A program made the position numbers and the translations under genes. This document shows, piece by piece, positions 15,771-26,324 of a stretch of 64,000 nucleotides of DNA. The notes under the pieces are model-generated. The model saw nothing but the letters and a program-made list of their open reading frames with translations, was not told the origin of the DNA and did no database searches. Origin of the DNA: Acerihabitans sp035013185 (GTDB lineage Bacteria > Pseudomonadota > Gammaproteobacteria > Enterobacterales > Enterobacteriaceae); contig NZ_JAYGJO010000001.1 of assembly GCF_035013185.1 (NCBI RefSeq), positions 248,001 to 312,000 on the forward strand, given 5' to 3'. Every line of letters starts with the position of its first letter. Positions within the stretch are counted from its first letter, which is position 1.

Positions 15771-18449
15771 ATGAGCGACCTTGCCAGAGAAATAACACCG
15801 GTCAACATCGAAGAAGAGCTGAAACGCTCATATCTGGATTACGCCATGTCCGTTATTGTCGGACGTGCGCTCCCGGATGTACGTGATGGACTGAAACCGG
15901 TACACCGACGCGTATTGTTTGCGATGAGTGTACTGGGTAATGACTGGAATAAACCTTATAAAAAATCGGCCCGTGTGGTTGGGGACGTTATCGGTAAATA
16001 TCACCCCCATGGTGATACCGCCGTCTACGACACCATTGTGCGTATGGCCCAGCCATTCTCGCTGCGTTATATGCTGGTGGATGGCCAGGGCAACTTCGGC
16101 TCTGTCGACGGAGATTCCGCCGCAGCCATGCGTTATACCGAAGTCCGCATGTCGAAAATCGCCCATGAATTATTGGCGGACCTCGAAAAAGACACCGTGG
16201 ATTTTGTGCCGAACTATGATGGCACGGAACAAATCCCGGATGTTATGCCGACCAAGATCCCCAACCTGCTGATCAACGGTTCATCCGGTATCGCGGTGGG
16301 TATGGCCACCAATATTCCGCCGCACAACATTACGGAAGTGATCAACGGCTGCCTGGCGTTTATTGATGATGAAAATATCAGCATCGAAGGCCTGATGGAA
16401 CACATCCCGGGCCCCGATTTCCCCACTGCCGCCATCATCAATGGGCGGCGTGGGATTGAAGAGGCCTATCGCACCGGGCGCGGTAAAATTCTGATCCGCG
16501 CACGCGCGGAAGTGGAAGCGGATGCGAAAAGCGGTCGCGAGACCATTATCGTGCACGAAATCCCCTATCAGGTGAACAAAGCCCGTCTCATTGAGAAGAT
16601 CGCCGAGCTGGTCAAGGACAAGCGTATCGAGGGCATCAGTGCTCTGCGCGACGAATCCGATAAAGACGGCATGCGTATCGTGATCGAAATCAGGCGCGAC
16701 GCGGTGGGCGAGGTGGTGCTGAACAATCTCTACTCCCAGACCCAACTGCAGGTATCCTTTGGGATCAACATGGTGGCGCTGCACCAAGGGCAGCCCAAGA
16801 TCATGGCGCTCAAGGATATTCTTTCCGCCTTCGTGCGCCACCGCCGCGAGGTAGTGACCCGTCGCACGATTTTTGAATTGCGCAAGGCACGCGATCGTGC
16901 ACATATCCTCGAAGCGTTAGCCGTGGCGCTGGCCAACATCGAACCCATTATCGAGCTGATTCGCAATGCGCAAAACCCGGCTCAAGCCAAAGCGGGACTG
17001 ATTGCCCAACCTTGGGCATTGGGTACCGTGGCGGCCATGCTTGAACGCGCCGGCGACGATGCAGCGCGGCCTGAGTGGCTCGAAGCAGAATTTGGTATCC
17101 GCGACGGTCAATACTATCTGACGGAACAGCAAGCCCAGGCCATTCTGGATTTGCGTTTGCAGAAGCTGACCGGCCTCGAACATGAAAAGCTGCTTGATGA
17201 ATACAAAGAGCTGCTTGAACAAATCGCCGCGCTGATCATTATCCTGGAAAATCCCGATCGTCTGATGGAAGTGATTCGCGAAGAGCTCAATGCGATAAAA
17301 GATCAGTACAGCGATCCGCGCCGTACCGAAATCACCGCCAACATGTCCGACATTAATATTGAGGATTTGATCAACCAGGAAGATGTGGTTGTTACCCTGT
17401 CACATCAGGGATATGTCAAATATCAACCGCTTACGGACTATGAAGCACAGCGCCGGGGCGGTAAAGGCAAATCGGCGGCTCGCATTAAGGAAGAGGACTT
17501 TATTGACCGCCTGCTGGTGGCCAATACCCATGATACCATTCTGCTGTTCTCCAGCCGCGGCCGGTTATATTGGATGAAAGTCTACCAACTGCCGGAAGCC
17601 AGCCGTGGCGCCCGCGGCCGGCCAATCGTCAATCTGCTGCCTCTGGAGCAGAATGAACGTATCACCGCCATCCTGCCGGTGCGCGAATATGAAGAAGGCC
17701 GCCATGTCTTCATGGCAACCGCCAGTGGCACGGTGAAGAAAACCGCGCTGACCGATTTCAGTCGTCCCCGCAGTGCCGGCATTATCGCCGTTAACCTCAA
17801 TGAGGGCGACGAGCTGATAGGCGTTGACCTGACCGACGGCCAGAATGAGGTTATGCTGTTTTCCGCCTATGGCAAAGTGGTGCGTTTCCCGGAAAGCCAG
17901 GTACGCTCCATGGGCCGTACCGCAACGGGTGTGCGCGGTATTAACCTCGCCGACAAGGATCGGGTCGTATCGCTGATCGTTCCGCGCGGTGATGGACCGA
18001 TACTCACCGTTACTCAGCACGGGTACGGCAAGCGCACCGCGCAAAGTGAATACCCGACCAAGTCCAGAGCCACACTTGGCGTGATCTCCATTAAAGTGAG
18101 TGAACGCAACGGTGAGGTGGTGGGTGCGGTTCAGGTGTCCGATAGCGATCAAATCATGATGATCACTGATGCCGGTACGCTGGTGCGCACTCGGGTTTCG
18201 GAAGTCAGCATTGTTGGCCGTAATACCCAAGGCGTTACGCTGATTCGTACCGGTGAAGGTGAGCACGTTGTTGGATTGCAGCGGGTTGCCGAACCGGTGG
18301 ACGATGAAGAGCTTGATAGTGTTGTAGGACTGTCGGAAGGCGACGACATCGACGATGAAGAGAGTACCCTCGAAGAAAACGACGCTAATGAAACCGACGT
18401 TAATGACGACGATGACATTATCGATGAAGATAACGATCGCGATGCGTGA
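15771..18449 (+). CDS. gyrA: DNA gyrase subunit A
   Basis: This is the breakage-reunion subunit of gyrase, which introduces negative supercoils with GyrB. It has 892 residues (E. coli 875). The catalytic Tyr122 lies in AAAMRYTEV. The quinolone region reads HPHGDTAVYDTIV, so position 83 is Thr where E. coli has Ser, and Asp87 is kept. The C-terminal pinwheel carries the GyrA box QRRGGKG. The last 50 or so residues are strongly acidic and rich in Asp, Glu and Asn, longer than in E. coli. The ribosome site is AGAGGGAT. Confidence 0.98.
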   Translation: MSDLAREITPVNIEEELKRSYLDYAMSVIVGRALPDVRDGLKPVHRRVLFAMSVLGNDWNKPYKKSARVVGDVIGKYHPHGDTAVYDTIVRMAQPFSLRYMLVDGQGNFGSVDGDSAAAMRYTEVRMSKIAHELLADLEKDTVDFVPNYDGTEQIPDVMPTKIPNLLINGSSGIAVGMATNIPPHNITEVINGCLAFIDDENISIEGLMEHIPGPDFPTAAIINGRRGIEEAYRTGRGKILIRARAEVEADAKSGRETIIVHEIPYQVNKARLIEKIAELVKDKRIEGISALRDESDKDGMRIVIEIRRDAVGEVVLNNLYSQTQLQVSFGINMVALHQGQPKIMALKDILSAFVRHRREVVTRRTIFELRKARDRAHILEALAVALANIEPIIELIRNAQNPAQAKAGLIAQPWALGTVAAMLERAGDDAARPEWLEAEFGIRDGQYYLTEQQAQAILDLRLQKLTGLEHEKLLDEYKELLEQIAALIIILENPDRLMEVIREELNAIKDQYSDPRRTEITANMSDINIEDLINQEDVVVTLSHQGYVKYQPLTDYEAQRRGGKGKSAARIKEEDFIDRLLVANTHDTILLFSSRGRLYWMKVYQLPEASRGARGRPIVNLLPLEQNERITAILPVREYEEGRHVFMATASGTVKKTALTDFSRPRSAGIIAVNLNEGDELIGVDLTDGQNEVMLFSAYGKVVRFPESQVRSMGRTATGVRGINLADKDRVVSLIVPRGDGPILTVTQHGYGKRTAQSEYPTKSRATLGVISIKVSERNGEVVGAVQVSDSDQIMMITDAGTLVRTRVSEVSIVGRNTQGVTLIRTGEGEHVVGLQRVAEPVDDEELDSVVGLSEGDDIDDEESTLEENDANETDVNDDDDIIDEDNDRDA

Positions 18450-18498
18450 TTGATAATCCACAGCCACCGGCCGCGAGTGCCGGCGGCTGGCGCGCCGT

Positions 18499-18527
18499 AA
18501 AGCCAGCCATTGCGCTGGCTTTTTTTA
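18499..18527 (+). terminator. Rho-independent terminator of gyrA
   Basis: AAAGCCAGC pairs with GCTGGCTTT around the loop CATTGC, followed by a run of T residues. It lies about 50 bases after the gyrA stop. Confidence 0.85.
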
Positions 18528-18630
18528 TACGGGGTCGGTACTGTAGTGGCATCGGTTAATTTTTATTGTTTTTTATTCTTACCCGGAGAGCAATCTGAGC
18601 ACCGGGCAATCTCACCGGAACGGTATTGGC

Positions 18631-21504
18631 TTGAAATACTTCTCATCATTTCGCACCACGGTAAAAATTTCCCGCTATCTGTTCCGCACGCTGGCGCTAT
18701 TGTTATGGTCGCTCGGCGCCTTGTTGTCGGCTTTTTATATTATAAGTCTACTACATCAGCGCGAAGCGGAACTACGCCAAGAGTTTTACACCAGCATTGG
18801 TCAGGCACAAAGCTATATATCCCGCACCGCATCCATTGCACGGGAAATTAAATATGTTGCGGAGAATCGGCTTTCGTCCAGTCTTACTGGCCTGGATATG
18901 CTCAATGGTGTGTTTGCCGGCAAAGTGAGCCGACCTCAATACATACCCCTTTACCCGACCTCGCGTTGTCCTCACAGCGATGGCGAAAATCAGAGTGCCA
19001 TCGAGTCACTCAGTTACTTCCTCAGCTATTGGAAGGACAGTTTTTCCGATGCGTATGATCTCAACCGGGTCTTTTACATCAACGGCGAGAGTCTTTGCAT
19101 GGCCGAGTTCAATTTCCGCAGTACCTCGCTGCCAGCGGCCTCATTACCAAAGAACCTGCAGCAACAGGTCATAAAATATCGCAATGCCCGGCAAAATGAG
19201 CGCACGGATAATCTGTATTGGGTTGAACCGGGCAACCGTGCCGGCAGTGGTTATCTTTATGTACTGACGCCGATTTATGTGGCTAATAAACTCGAAGCAT
19301 TACTGGGTATTGAGCTTAGTATTCGTCTGGAGGATTTTTCCACCACCAGTAATTTACCCATTGGCATCACTCTGCTGGACCAGAATAATAACCAGATTAT
19401 GTCCTTGACCGATGGTGAACGTAAAGCCTCCGCGTTGGATGCTTACCCAATGCAGGCCAGTTTTTTTGGTTATACCGATGGTTATAAAAATCTGGTAATG
19501 AAAAAAAACCTGCCGCCCTCCACGCTGAGTATTGTGTATTCGTTATCGCTAAAAATGGTGATCGAAAATTTCAAGTCGACAATTATTAACGCGTTATTAC
19601 TCAATTTATTATCGGCCATTCTGATTGCAATGCTGTCCTGGTTATTTGAACGCAAAATAATCGCGCCAGCGGAAAAAAATGCTCTGCAATTAGAGGAAAA
19701 TGAACAATTTAATCGTAAAATTGTGGCTTCCGCGCCGGTAGGCATTTGTATTTTGCGTATCAGCGACGGTGCAAATCTTATCAGTAATGAATTGGCTCAT
19801 AACTATCTCAGTTTGCTCACGGTTGAAGATCGCCAGAGAATTATTCATATTATCTGCGGCCAACAGGTCAATGTTGTTGATGTGATAACCAGCAATAATA
19901 ATAATCTGCAGATCAGTTTTGTTCACTCGCGCTACCTGAATGAAAATGTTGCCATCTGTGTGTTGGTTGATATCAGTGCCCGGGTTCGGTTGGAAGAGTC
20001 ATTGCAGGAGATGGCCGCAGCGGCGGAGCAGACCAGCCAGGCGAAATCGATGTTTTTAGCCACCGTAAGCCATGAGTTGCGTACGCCGTTGTACGGTATT
20101 ATCGGCAACCTGGATTTAATTAAGACTAAAGCCTTACCGGAAGGGGTCGATCGTCTGGTCATGGCGATGGATAACTCTTCGGCATTATTGCTCAATATCA
20201 TCAGCGACATTCTCGATTTCTCAAAAATAGAATCCGAACAGCTGAAAATCGAACCTAAATGCTTTTCCCCGCGCGAGGTCGTCAGTCACATTGCCGGTAA
20301 TTTCCTGTCTCTGGTGGTGAAAAAACGCCTTGGGCTGTTCTGTTTTATCGATCCCGACGTACCGCTTACCCTGCTGGGCGATCCAGTACGTTTACAGCAA
20401 GTTCTCTCCAATTTGCTGAATAATGCCATTAAATTTACCCATAGCGGCTGTATCTTAATCCGGGTTTATTGCCAAGATGATTATCTGCATTTTTGCATCC
20501 GTGATACTGGCGTGGGTATCGGGCAACGAGAATTACTGCGTCTGTTCGACCCCTTTGTGCAATTGGGCAGCAGCGGCCAACAGCAATTCCAGGGCACCGG
20601 TTTGGGATTGGCCATTTGCGAAAAGCTGGTCAATTTGATGGATGGCGATATTACGGTGGAATCTGAGTCCGATCTGGGCAGTATGTTCATTATCCGACTG
20701 CCGCTGTATCAAGCCAGCTATGCTCCGTCGGTAGTGAATAATGAACTGCGTGGTCGTGTATGCTGGCTTTCGGTGCGCAACGTGGCACTGGAAACCTACC
20801 TTACCCTGTTATTAACCCGTCATGGCCTAACGGTAAAACGACATACGTGGCAGGAGATTGACGCAGATGCGGTATTTATCAGTGATAACGACCGGACGCC
20901 GCCAACCCGACCCAGTGTCTGGATCCGCTTTATGATCACCCATATTGGCCCGGCGTTGGAAATCAGCGAGGGCGAGTGGTGGCTTAGCCCGGCATTCGCT
21001 GATGCGTTGAGTCCGCTATTGTTAAAAATTTATCGGGTTGATCACCTCTTGTCGCCGGCACTGGTGGCGGTTTGTGAGCCGCCGGTCGATGATGAAAACC
21101 AGGATATTCGTATTCTCGTCGTTGATGATCACCCGATTAACCGTCGGTTATTGTCCGACCAGCTTGAATCCATTGGTTACCAGGTTATCAGCGCCAATGA
21201 TGGCATCGATGCCATGAATCTACTGCAAAAGCAGTCGGTTGATATTATCCTGACTGACGTTAATATGCCCAATATGGATGGCTACCAACTCACCCGCCGC
21301 TTGCGAAGCGAGGGCGTTACGCTGCCGGTCATTGGCGTGACCGCCAATGCACTGGCGGAAGAGAAACAGCGCTGTTTGGATGCGGGAATGGACGGTTGTT
21401 TATCAAAACCGGTGACACTGAGTGTACTGCAACCGGCATTGGCTCAATACGGGCAACAGATACGAGATCATCGTCACCACCCAACCAATGGGGAAGGGCA
21501 CTAG
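18631..21504 (+). CDS. rcsC: Rcs phosphorelay hybrid sensor kinase RcsC
   Basis: This inner-membrane hybrid kinase reports envelope stress and passes phosphate to RcsD and RcsB. It has 957 residues (E. coli 949). The start is TTG at 18631, chosen because the protein then begins MKYFSSFRTT, matching the E. coli N-terminus. Order: membrane segment (about 20-40), periplasmic domain, second membrane segment (about 310-335), histidine kinase (ATVSHELRTPLYGIIGN), ATPase motifs DTGVGIG and GTGLGLAI, ABL domain, and a C-terminal receiver with the phosphorylated Asp in ILTDVNMPNMDG. It is convergent with rcsB; the 180 bases between show no clear terminator. Confidence 0.97.
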   Translation: MKYFSSFRTTVKISRYLFRTLALLLWSLGALLSAFYIISLLHQREAELRQEFYTSIGQAQSYISRTASIAREIKYVAENRLSSSLTGLDMLNGVFAGKVSRPQYIPLYPTSRCPHSDGENQSAIESLSYFLSYWKDSFSDAYDLNRVFYINGESLCMAEFNFRSTSLPAASLPKNLQQQVIKYRNARQNERTDNLYWVEPGNRAGSGYLYVLTPIYVANKLEALLGIELSIRLEDFSTTSNLPIGITLLDQNNNQIMSLTDGERKASALDAYPMQASFFGYTDGYKNLVMKKNLPPSTLSIVYSLSLKMVIENFKSTIINALLLNLLSAILIAMLSWLFERKIIAPAEKNALQLEENEQFNRKIVASAPVGICILRISDGANLISNELAHNYLSLLTVEDRQRIIHIICGQQVNVVDVITSNNNNLQISFVHSRYLNENVAICVLVDISARVRLEESLQEMAAAAEQTSQAKSMFLATVSHELRTPLYGIIGNLDLIKTKALPEGVDRLVMAMDNSSALLLNIISDILDFSKIESEQLKIEPKCFSPREVVSHIAGNFLSLVVKKRLGLFCFIDPDVPLTLLGDPVRLQQVLSNLLNNAIKFTHSGCILIRVYCQDDYLHFCIRDTGVGIGQRELLRLFDPFVQLGSSGQQQFQGTGLGLAICEKLVNLMDGDITVESESDLGSMFIIRLPLYQASYAPSVVNNELRGRVCWLSVRNVALETYLTLLLTRHGLTVKRHTWQEIDADAVFISDNDRTPPTRPSVWIRFMITHIGPALEISEGEWWLSPAFADALSPLLLKIYRVDHLLSPALVAVCEPPVDDENQDIRILVVDDHPINRRLLSDQLESIGYQVISANDGIDAMNLLQKQSVDIILTDVNMPNMDGYQLTRRLRSEGVTLPVIGVTANALAEEKQRCLDAGMDGCLSKPVTLSVLQPALAQYGQQIRDHRHHPTNGEGH

Positions 21505-21686
21505 ACTTGCACGAACCCGCTGCTCCAATGCATCGGCACACATTGGAACTTCGCGGCTGACACTAACCACTACGGGTACTCTGTTGGTCTTAATATTGAT
21601 GTACCGAGCTACCAGGCCACGTGCCCGAAATGGGGTGGCCTCTCCCGCAGTGCTGGCATGCCTTGATAGGATGCCGTCAAGCTAGG

Positions 21687-22337
21687 TTATTCTTTGCCTT
21701 CCGGTGCCATGGTCACCGAGGATAAGTAATTCAACAGTGCGATATCATTTTCCACACCGAGTTTGAGCATGGCTGATTTTTTCTGGCTGCTGATGGTCTT
21801 GATGCTGCGGTTGAGCTTCTTGGCAATTTCAGTGACCAGAAAACCTTCGGCAAACAGACGCAATACTTCGCTCTCTTTTGGTGAGAGACGCTTGTCGCCA
21901 TAACCGCCGGCGCTGATCCTTTCCAATAGTTTTGCGACGCTATCGGGGGTATATTTTTTACCTTTTTGCAGCGAAGCCAACGCTTTGGGGAGATCGGTGG
22001 GTGCACCCTGCTTGAGCACAATACCGTCGATATCCAGTTCCAGCACGGCGCTCAAAATGGCTGGATTATTATTCATGGTCAATACGATAATCGCCAACTG
22101 GGGATAGTGGCGCTTGATATATTTGATAAGTGTAATGCCATCGCCGTACTTTTCACCCGGCATGGACAAGTCGGTAACCAGCACATTTGCATCAAGTTTG
22201 CTAAGGCTATTGATAAGTGAGGTGGAATCTTCAAATTCACCCACCACATTAACCCATTCTATTTGTTCCAATGATTTGCGAATGCCGAACAAAACTATCG
22301 GATGGTCATCGGCAATGATGACGTTAAGAGTATTCAT
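21687..22337 (-). CDS. rcsB: Rcs response regulator RcsB
   Basis: It is the DNA-binding regulator of capsule, motility and envelope genes. It has 216 residues, the E. coli length. The receiver Asp lies in VLVTDLSMPGEKYGDG (about residue 56). The LuxR-type HTH is LSPKESEVLRLFAEGFLVTE. The start overlaps the rcsD stop (ATGA), so the two are coupled. Confidence 0.98.
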   Translation of the reverse strand: MNTLNVIIADDHPIVLFGIRKSLEQIEWVNVVGEFEDSTSLINSLSKLDANVLVTDLSMPGEKYGDGITLIKYIKRHYPQLAIIVLTMNNNPAILSAVLELDIDGIVLKQGAPTDLPKALASLQKGKKYTPDSVAKLLERISAGGYGDKRLSPKESEVLRLFAEGFLVTEIAKKLNRSIKTISSQKKSAMLKLGVENDIALLNYLSSVTMAPEGKE

Positions 22338-25060
22338 AGCGTAAGCGACCTTGCATGCTGTAGCAGTTTAATGACAAAAACATCAATTTGTTGGATATCG
22401 TTGTCTATTTTTGAATTATCGTTTTCTATAATAGCTTGTTTAATATGTTGTTCCAGTGTTTCACATAATAATGTGCCAGAAACCAAATTGAGCATGGCAA
22501 AAACACCCTTTAAACGGTGCGCAGTCTGCGCTAGAGCCTGGAGATCCCCGGCCGCGGATTCAGTATACAGTCTCTTGACGTCATCGGGTACTGTCTCGGC
22601 AAACAGGGTTAAATAGCCGCTGGCACTCAACTGCTCCAATACGCCGGCATCATCCTGCGCCAATGCTGTTTGCGCCGCGTCGTCGCTCTCTTCTTGGGAC
22701 AACCTGAGCTCCAGCAATTGCAGCATGGCGTCGAGCAGCATTCCGCCAAGATTATAACTGACCCTGAGACGGCACGGCGTGAGTGCGGTAATGCCAGGTT
22801 CATCGGCCAGCAACAGCAGAGCATAATCTTCCATGCGGGTAATCTCATCAGTGAGGAACAGATCGTGTTGCTGAGTCACCAGATGCTCGTCGGGGTAAAG
22901 AATCTGCGCACCTAACTGGCTCAGTCTTGTACTGATAATCCGGCGCACCTCCTCGTTGGAAATATCCAGCAATGCCTGCGTGCCTTCCAGGATCTTCTCC
23001 TGATCGTCCTGATGCGTCTCGCTCTGTTCTACCGGCAACGTCAGGTGTACCCGATAGCGGGTGCCAATATCCGCCTTGGTCTTGATCTCCAGGCCGCCGT
23101 GCATTTTTTTGCACAGTTGGTTACATAAAAACCACGTGAGGGCGGACCCTTTCTGATCATAATCCACCGGTCCTGGGCTGACGAACGGCTGTTGAAGGTT
23201 GGTCATTTCGACGTCACTGACACCACGTCCAGTGTCGTTAATGGTTAATATCAGCTGATCGGGTTTACTTTGGTCCTGATCAACGGTCAGTGTAATCTTA
23301 CCGTAATCGGTACTAATGATGCTGTAATCGAGTAGCAATGCCACTATCTTGCTGAATCCGACTGCGTCGCCAATATATTTTTGATTGAAAGGTAAATGGT
23401 AGTGATTGAATAGCCCCAGTCCCTTGCGGCTAAACGCGGGTAGGCGTGCTATTAGCAGACTGTCAATAATTTTGGCTGGGGAAAAAGGCTGGGCTTGCGC
23501 TTGCCAGTCCTGGATCTCGAGTGTGGTAAGAAGGCGAAGATTATCAAATAGTGCCTGTAGGCGAGATGATTCCGTTTGCAGCCTGACCAGATAGCGTTCT
23601 CGCTCATCCGGGTTGGCGGCATGCAGTACGCCGTCGGCCAATGTATTGATGGCCAGTAGCGGTTGATTCAATTCATGTTGCAGATTACTCAGAATCGCCC
23701 GGCGTGCCTGGTGATTTTTGTTCAATTCCACCTGGGCTTGTTGCAGTCTTTTATTCACCAACACTTCTTTATCATGGTCCAGCAGTTGAAACAGATAAGT
23801 CTGTGGCGAGAGTTGGCTTTTGAACATGCGAATTTCATACACTTCATTATTCACCGTCGCTTGGATAATTCCCTGATGGCTTTCTGCCAGGTTAGCTATT
23901 TTTTGTAGACTGAGATGGGGTAGCAGATGCTCGGCAATCTTGTTGCTGGCCACCAGAGTATTATCGCTGAAATCGTAGACCAGCAAACCCAACGGCAGAT
24001 TGGCCACCACCTCCTCACTCAGGATGCGGTGGGAGTGCAATGCTTGTTCCATATTTTCGCGTGGCCGCAGAAAATGTTGACGAACCAGGTAAATACCCAA
24101 CAAAGAAAGGGCTATTAAAACAATGTCAATCGTGAGCAGCCAAAGATTATTGCGTAACAGGTCGATAGTCAGACTGGTCAACGGCACCCGATAAACCATG
24201 TTTAACGGTGCGTTGGTAAACGGAGCGGTGATCTCAAGTGTCGCCCCTTTGACCTGGCTTATTACCGGCTGAGTTTGTCGCGGTCCGTCATCATCTTCAA
24301 CGCCGCTAGTGGTTTCTGAGGAGAGCAGGGAAAAATTGGCCCGGGCCATATTCAGTGGAATAATGTCGTTTATCGGCAGGTCGAAGGCGATAATGGTGGC
24401 AAGGTGGCCGGGTTGGTTGATGGTAATACATTGGGTAAAATAATAATCATTCTGGAAGCGAAATTTGCGCAGCGCTGAAAAGCTTTCCCGCTCATCAAGA
24501 ATATTCGCCTGCTGCAACATTTCGGTCCGACGGGATTTGACCAGCGTGCTGATATAACTTTCTTCGAAACGCGGCGCAATCTCGCGTAGCGGTTGGGTAG
24601 AAATCAGCGTCAGGCTGTTATCGATGCCATTAAGATAAAATAACGAGTAGTTGTTGGTCTCCGAACCCCATAACACATCCAGATAATCGGACATTTTTAC
24701 CGCGTTAGCCAGGGTAGAGGGCTCATGGGCGCCAAAAATCAGACTGTCGGTTTTGATATGCGGTTTTTCAACATAAAACACATCGGAACGCAACCGGGTT
24801 TCATGCACCTCGTTAGCCGGGGTTAACGGCCCACCGTTGACGCTAGCGTTATCATAGAGTTGATCTGCCACAAACCGATAGGTGTCGATGCGTTTTTGCA
24901 GTGCCACGGTGATGGTATTCATGCTGTGCTTTTTTTCAATAAGATAAGCATTGACCGCATGGAAACCCAATAGCCATATGGACAGCAACAATAAAACGAT
25001 AAACCCCATCAGGCTGCGGGTAAGTGCAGTTGAGGTTAACTTCAAATTTTTGATATGCAT
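22334..25060 (-). CDS. rcsD: Rcs phosphotransfer protein RcsD
   Basis: This inner-membrane protein relays phosphate from RcsC to RcsB. It has 908 residues (E. coli 890). Two membrane segments flank a periplasmic domain (residues about 17-35 and 305-328). A kinase-like region follows with LQHELNQPLLAI at the usual H-box position; it is not catalytic in this family. The C-terminal HPt domain carries the phospho-His in TAHRLKGVFAML. Confidence 0.96.
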   Translation of the reverse strand: MHIKNLKLTSTALTRSLMGFIVLLLLSIWLLGFHAVNAYLIEKKHSMNTITVALQKRIDTYRFVADQLYDNASVNGGPLTPANEVHETRLRSDVFYVEKPHIKTDSLIFGAHEPSTLANAVKMSDYLDVLWGSETNNYSLFYLNGIDNSLTLISTQPLREIAPRFEESYISTLVKSRRTEMLQQANILDERESFSALRKFRFQNDYYFTQCITINQPGHLATIIAFDLPINDIIPLNMARANFSLLSSETTSGVEDDDGPRQTQPVISQVKGATLEITAPFTNAPLNMVYRVPLTSLTIDLLRNNLWLLTIDIVLIALSLLGIYLVRQHFLRPRENMEQALHSHRILSEEVVANLPLGLLVYDFSDNTLVASNKIAEHLLPHLSLQKIANLAESHQGIIQATVNNEVYEIRMFKSQLSPQTYLFQLLDHDKEVLVNKRLQQAQVELNKNHQARRAILSNLQHELNQPLLAINTLADGVLHAANPDERERYLVRLQTESSRLQALFDNLRLLTTLEIQDWQAQAQPFSPAKIIDSLLIARLPAFSRKGLGLFNHYHLPFNQKYIGDAVGFSKIVALLLDYSIISTDYGKITLTVDQDQSKPDQLILTINDTGRGVSDVEMTNLQQPFVSPGPVDYDQKGSALTWFLCNQLCKKMHGGLEIKTKADIGTRYRVHLTLPVEQSETHQDDQEKILEGTQALLDISNEEVRRIISTRLSQLGAQILYPDEHLVTQQHDLFLTDEITRMEDYALLLLADEPGITALTPCRLRVSYNLGGMLLDAMLQLLELRLSQEESDDAAQTALAQDDAGVLEQLSASGYLTLFAETVPDDVKRLYTESAAGDLQALAQTAHRLKGVFAMLNLVSGTLLCETLEQHIKQAIIENDNSKIDNDIQQIDVFVIKLLQHARSLTL

Positions 25061-25081
25061 TTTGACACTATAACACCAGCT

Positions 25082-26233
25082 TCACCGAGTGACCCGTCGC
25101 GCGCTAAGGGTCACCAGCAGTAATAATAATGCGACGCAGCCAAACGCAACCTTGAGGCTGGTCAAATGTGCAATAAAACCAATCAGCGCCGGGCCGGCCA
25201 AGATGCCCGCGTAACCCACGCCGGATATTGCCGCCAGCGCCAAATTGGGCGGCATATCGGTTTGATTGCCCGCCATGCTGAACAGCAAGGGTACCAGATT
25301 CGACGCACCAATACCCACCAGCATAAACCCCAACAGAGTGAAAAACGGCTGGTTGACCCCTATCGCCAGCGCGAAACCCACCGACGCGCACAGACTGCCG
25401 GCCAGCAAGGTGTAATATCGGCCGATGGCGTTAATCAACCGATCGCCATTGAGACGGCCAACGGTCATGGCAATGGAGAATAAGGCATAACCCAGTCCAC
25501 CCTTGGAACTGTCGAGTCCCCGCTCCATCGTCAGGAACAACGCGCTCCAGTCAAGCATTGCGCCTTCGGTTAAAAATAAAATGAAACACAGCAGTCCGAT
25601 AAACAGCACTTTGCCTCGGGGACAGACAAATAACGGCTCGCTATTGTGTTGTGGGCGGTCTGACAAAAAATGGGCGGCATTAAGCAGCAGCAGTAGCACA
25701 ATGACGCTATCGACCACCACTATGGACCAAAAGGGACCTAAATTCAGCCATAATAAGAGACTGACCAGCCCGGCGCCCGCAATGCCGCCAATACTAAAAA
25801 AACCGTGAAATCCGGACATCATTGCCCGCCCATTGGCTTTTTCCACCGTTACCGCTTGGATATTCATGGCGATGTCTATGATGCCAAGGCCCACACCAAA
25901 CAGTAAAAGTGCGATTGCGAGAGACACATTATTCGGGGTCAACACCAACGCTGGCAAGGTTAAACACAACAGTACGGCACCACCGATAATTACCGGCTTA
26001 CAGCCCAAACGTCCGGCCATTGGCGCAACGAGCGGCATGGCAACAAGGGAACCAATGCCCAAACACAGCAGTAACAACCCCAGCGAGGCGTCATTGAGTT
26101 GCAGTCGCAACTGCACAAAGGGCACCAGAGGAGCCCATGCGGACATGCCAAAACCGGCGATAAAAAAGACGGCACGGGTAGCATTACGTACTGGTCGTGC
26201 GGCGCGCTGTTCTGTTGTGAGCGTCGTTGTCAT
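25082..26233 (-). CDS. MFS transporter, YbjJ-like
   Basis: A 383-residue major facilitator protein with about 12 hydrophobic segments. It resembles E. coli YbjJ (FIAGFGMSAWAPLVPF, GFHGFFSIGGIAGAG, LFLTEGAMLDWSALFL), whose substrate is unknown. It lies directly upstream of rcsD on the same strand, a position not occupied in E. coli, so it is an insertion relative to that genome. I cannot say what it transports. Confidence 0.85.
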   Translation of the reverse strand: MTTTLTTEQRAARPVRNATRAVFFIAGFGMSAWAPLVPFVQLRLQLNDASLGLLLLCLGIGSLVAMPLVAPMAGRLGCKPVIIGGAVLLCLTLPALVLTPNNVSLAIALLLFGVGLGIIDIAMNIQAVTVEKANGRAMMSGFHGFFSIGGIAGAGLVSLLLWLNLGPFWSIVVVDSVIVLLLLLNAAHFLSDRPQHNSEPLFVCPRGKVLFIGLLCFILFLTEGAMLDWSALFLTMERGLDSSKGGLGYALFSIAMTVGRLNGDRLINAIGRYYTLLAGSLCASVGFALAIGVNQPFFTLLGFMLVGIGASNLVPLLFSMAGNQTDMPPNLALAAISGVGYAGILAGPALIGFIAHLTSLKVAFGCVALLLLLVTLSARRVTR

Positions 26234-26286
26234 AAAGCGTAATACCTATTGCTGTTCAACTCTGTGCCAGACAGATTTGTCTTTGC

Positions 26287-26324
26287 GTTGCCGCCTTCGA
26301 GCGACTCAACATCTATTGGTTATA
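26287..26324. repeat. Partial copy of the gyrA-upstream repeat family
   Basis: GTTGCCGCCTTCGAGCGACT followed by CAACATCTATTGGTTATA closely matches 60376-60414 and resembles the right end of the element at 15511-15738. It lies between the MFS gene and the DUF4186 gene, whose stop codon falls within its edge. Confidence 0.5.

Noticed and set aside
17565..18467. 300-codon minus-strand frame opposite gyrA
   Set aside because: It is the complement of a conserved gyrA reading frame and has no family of its own.
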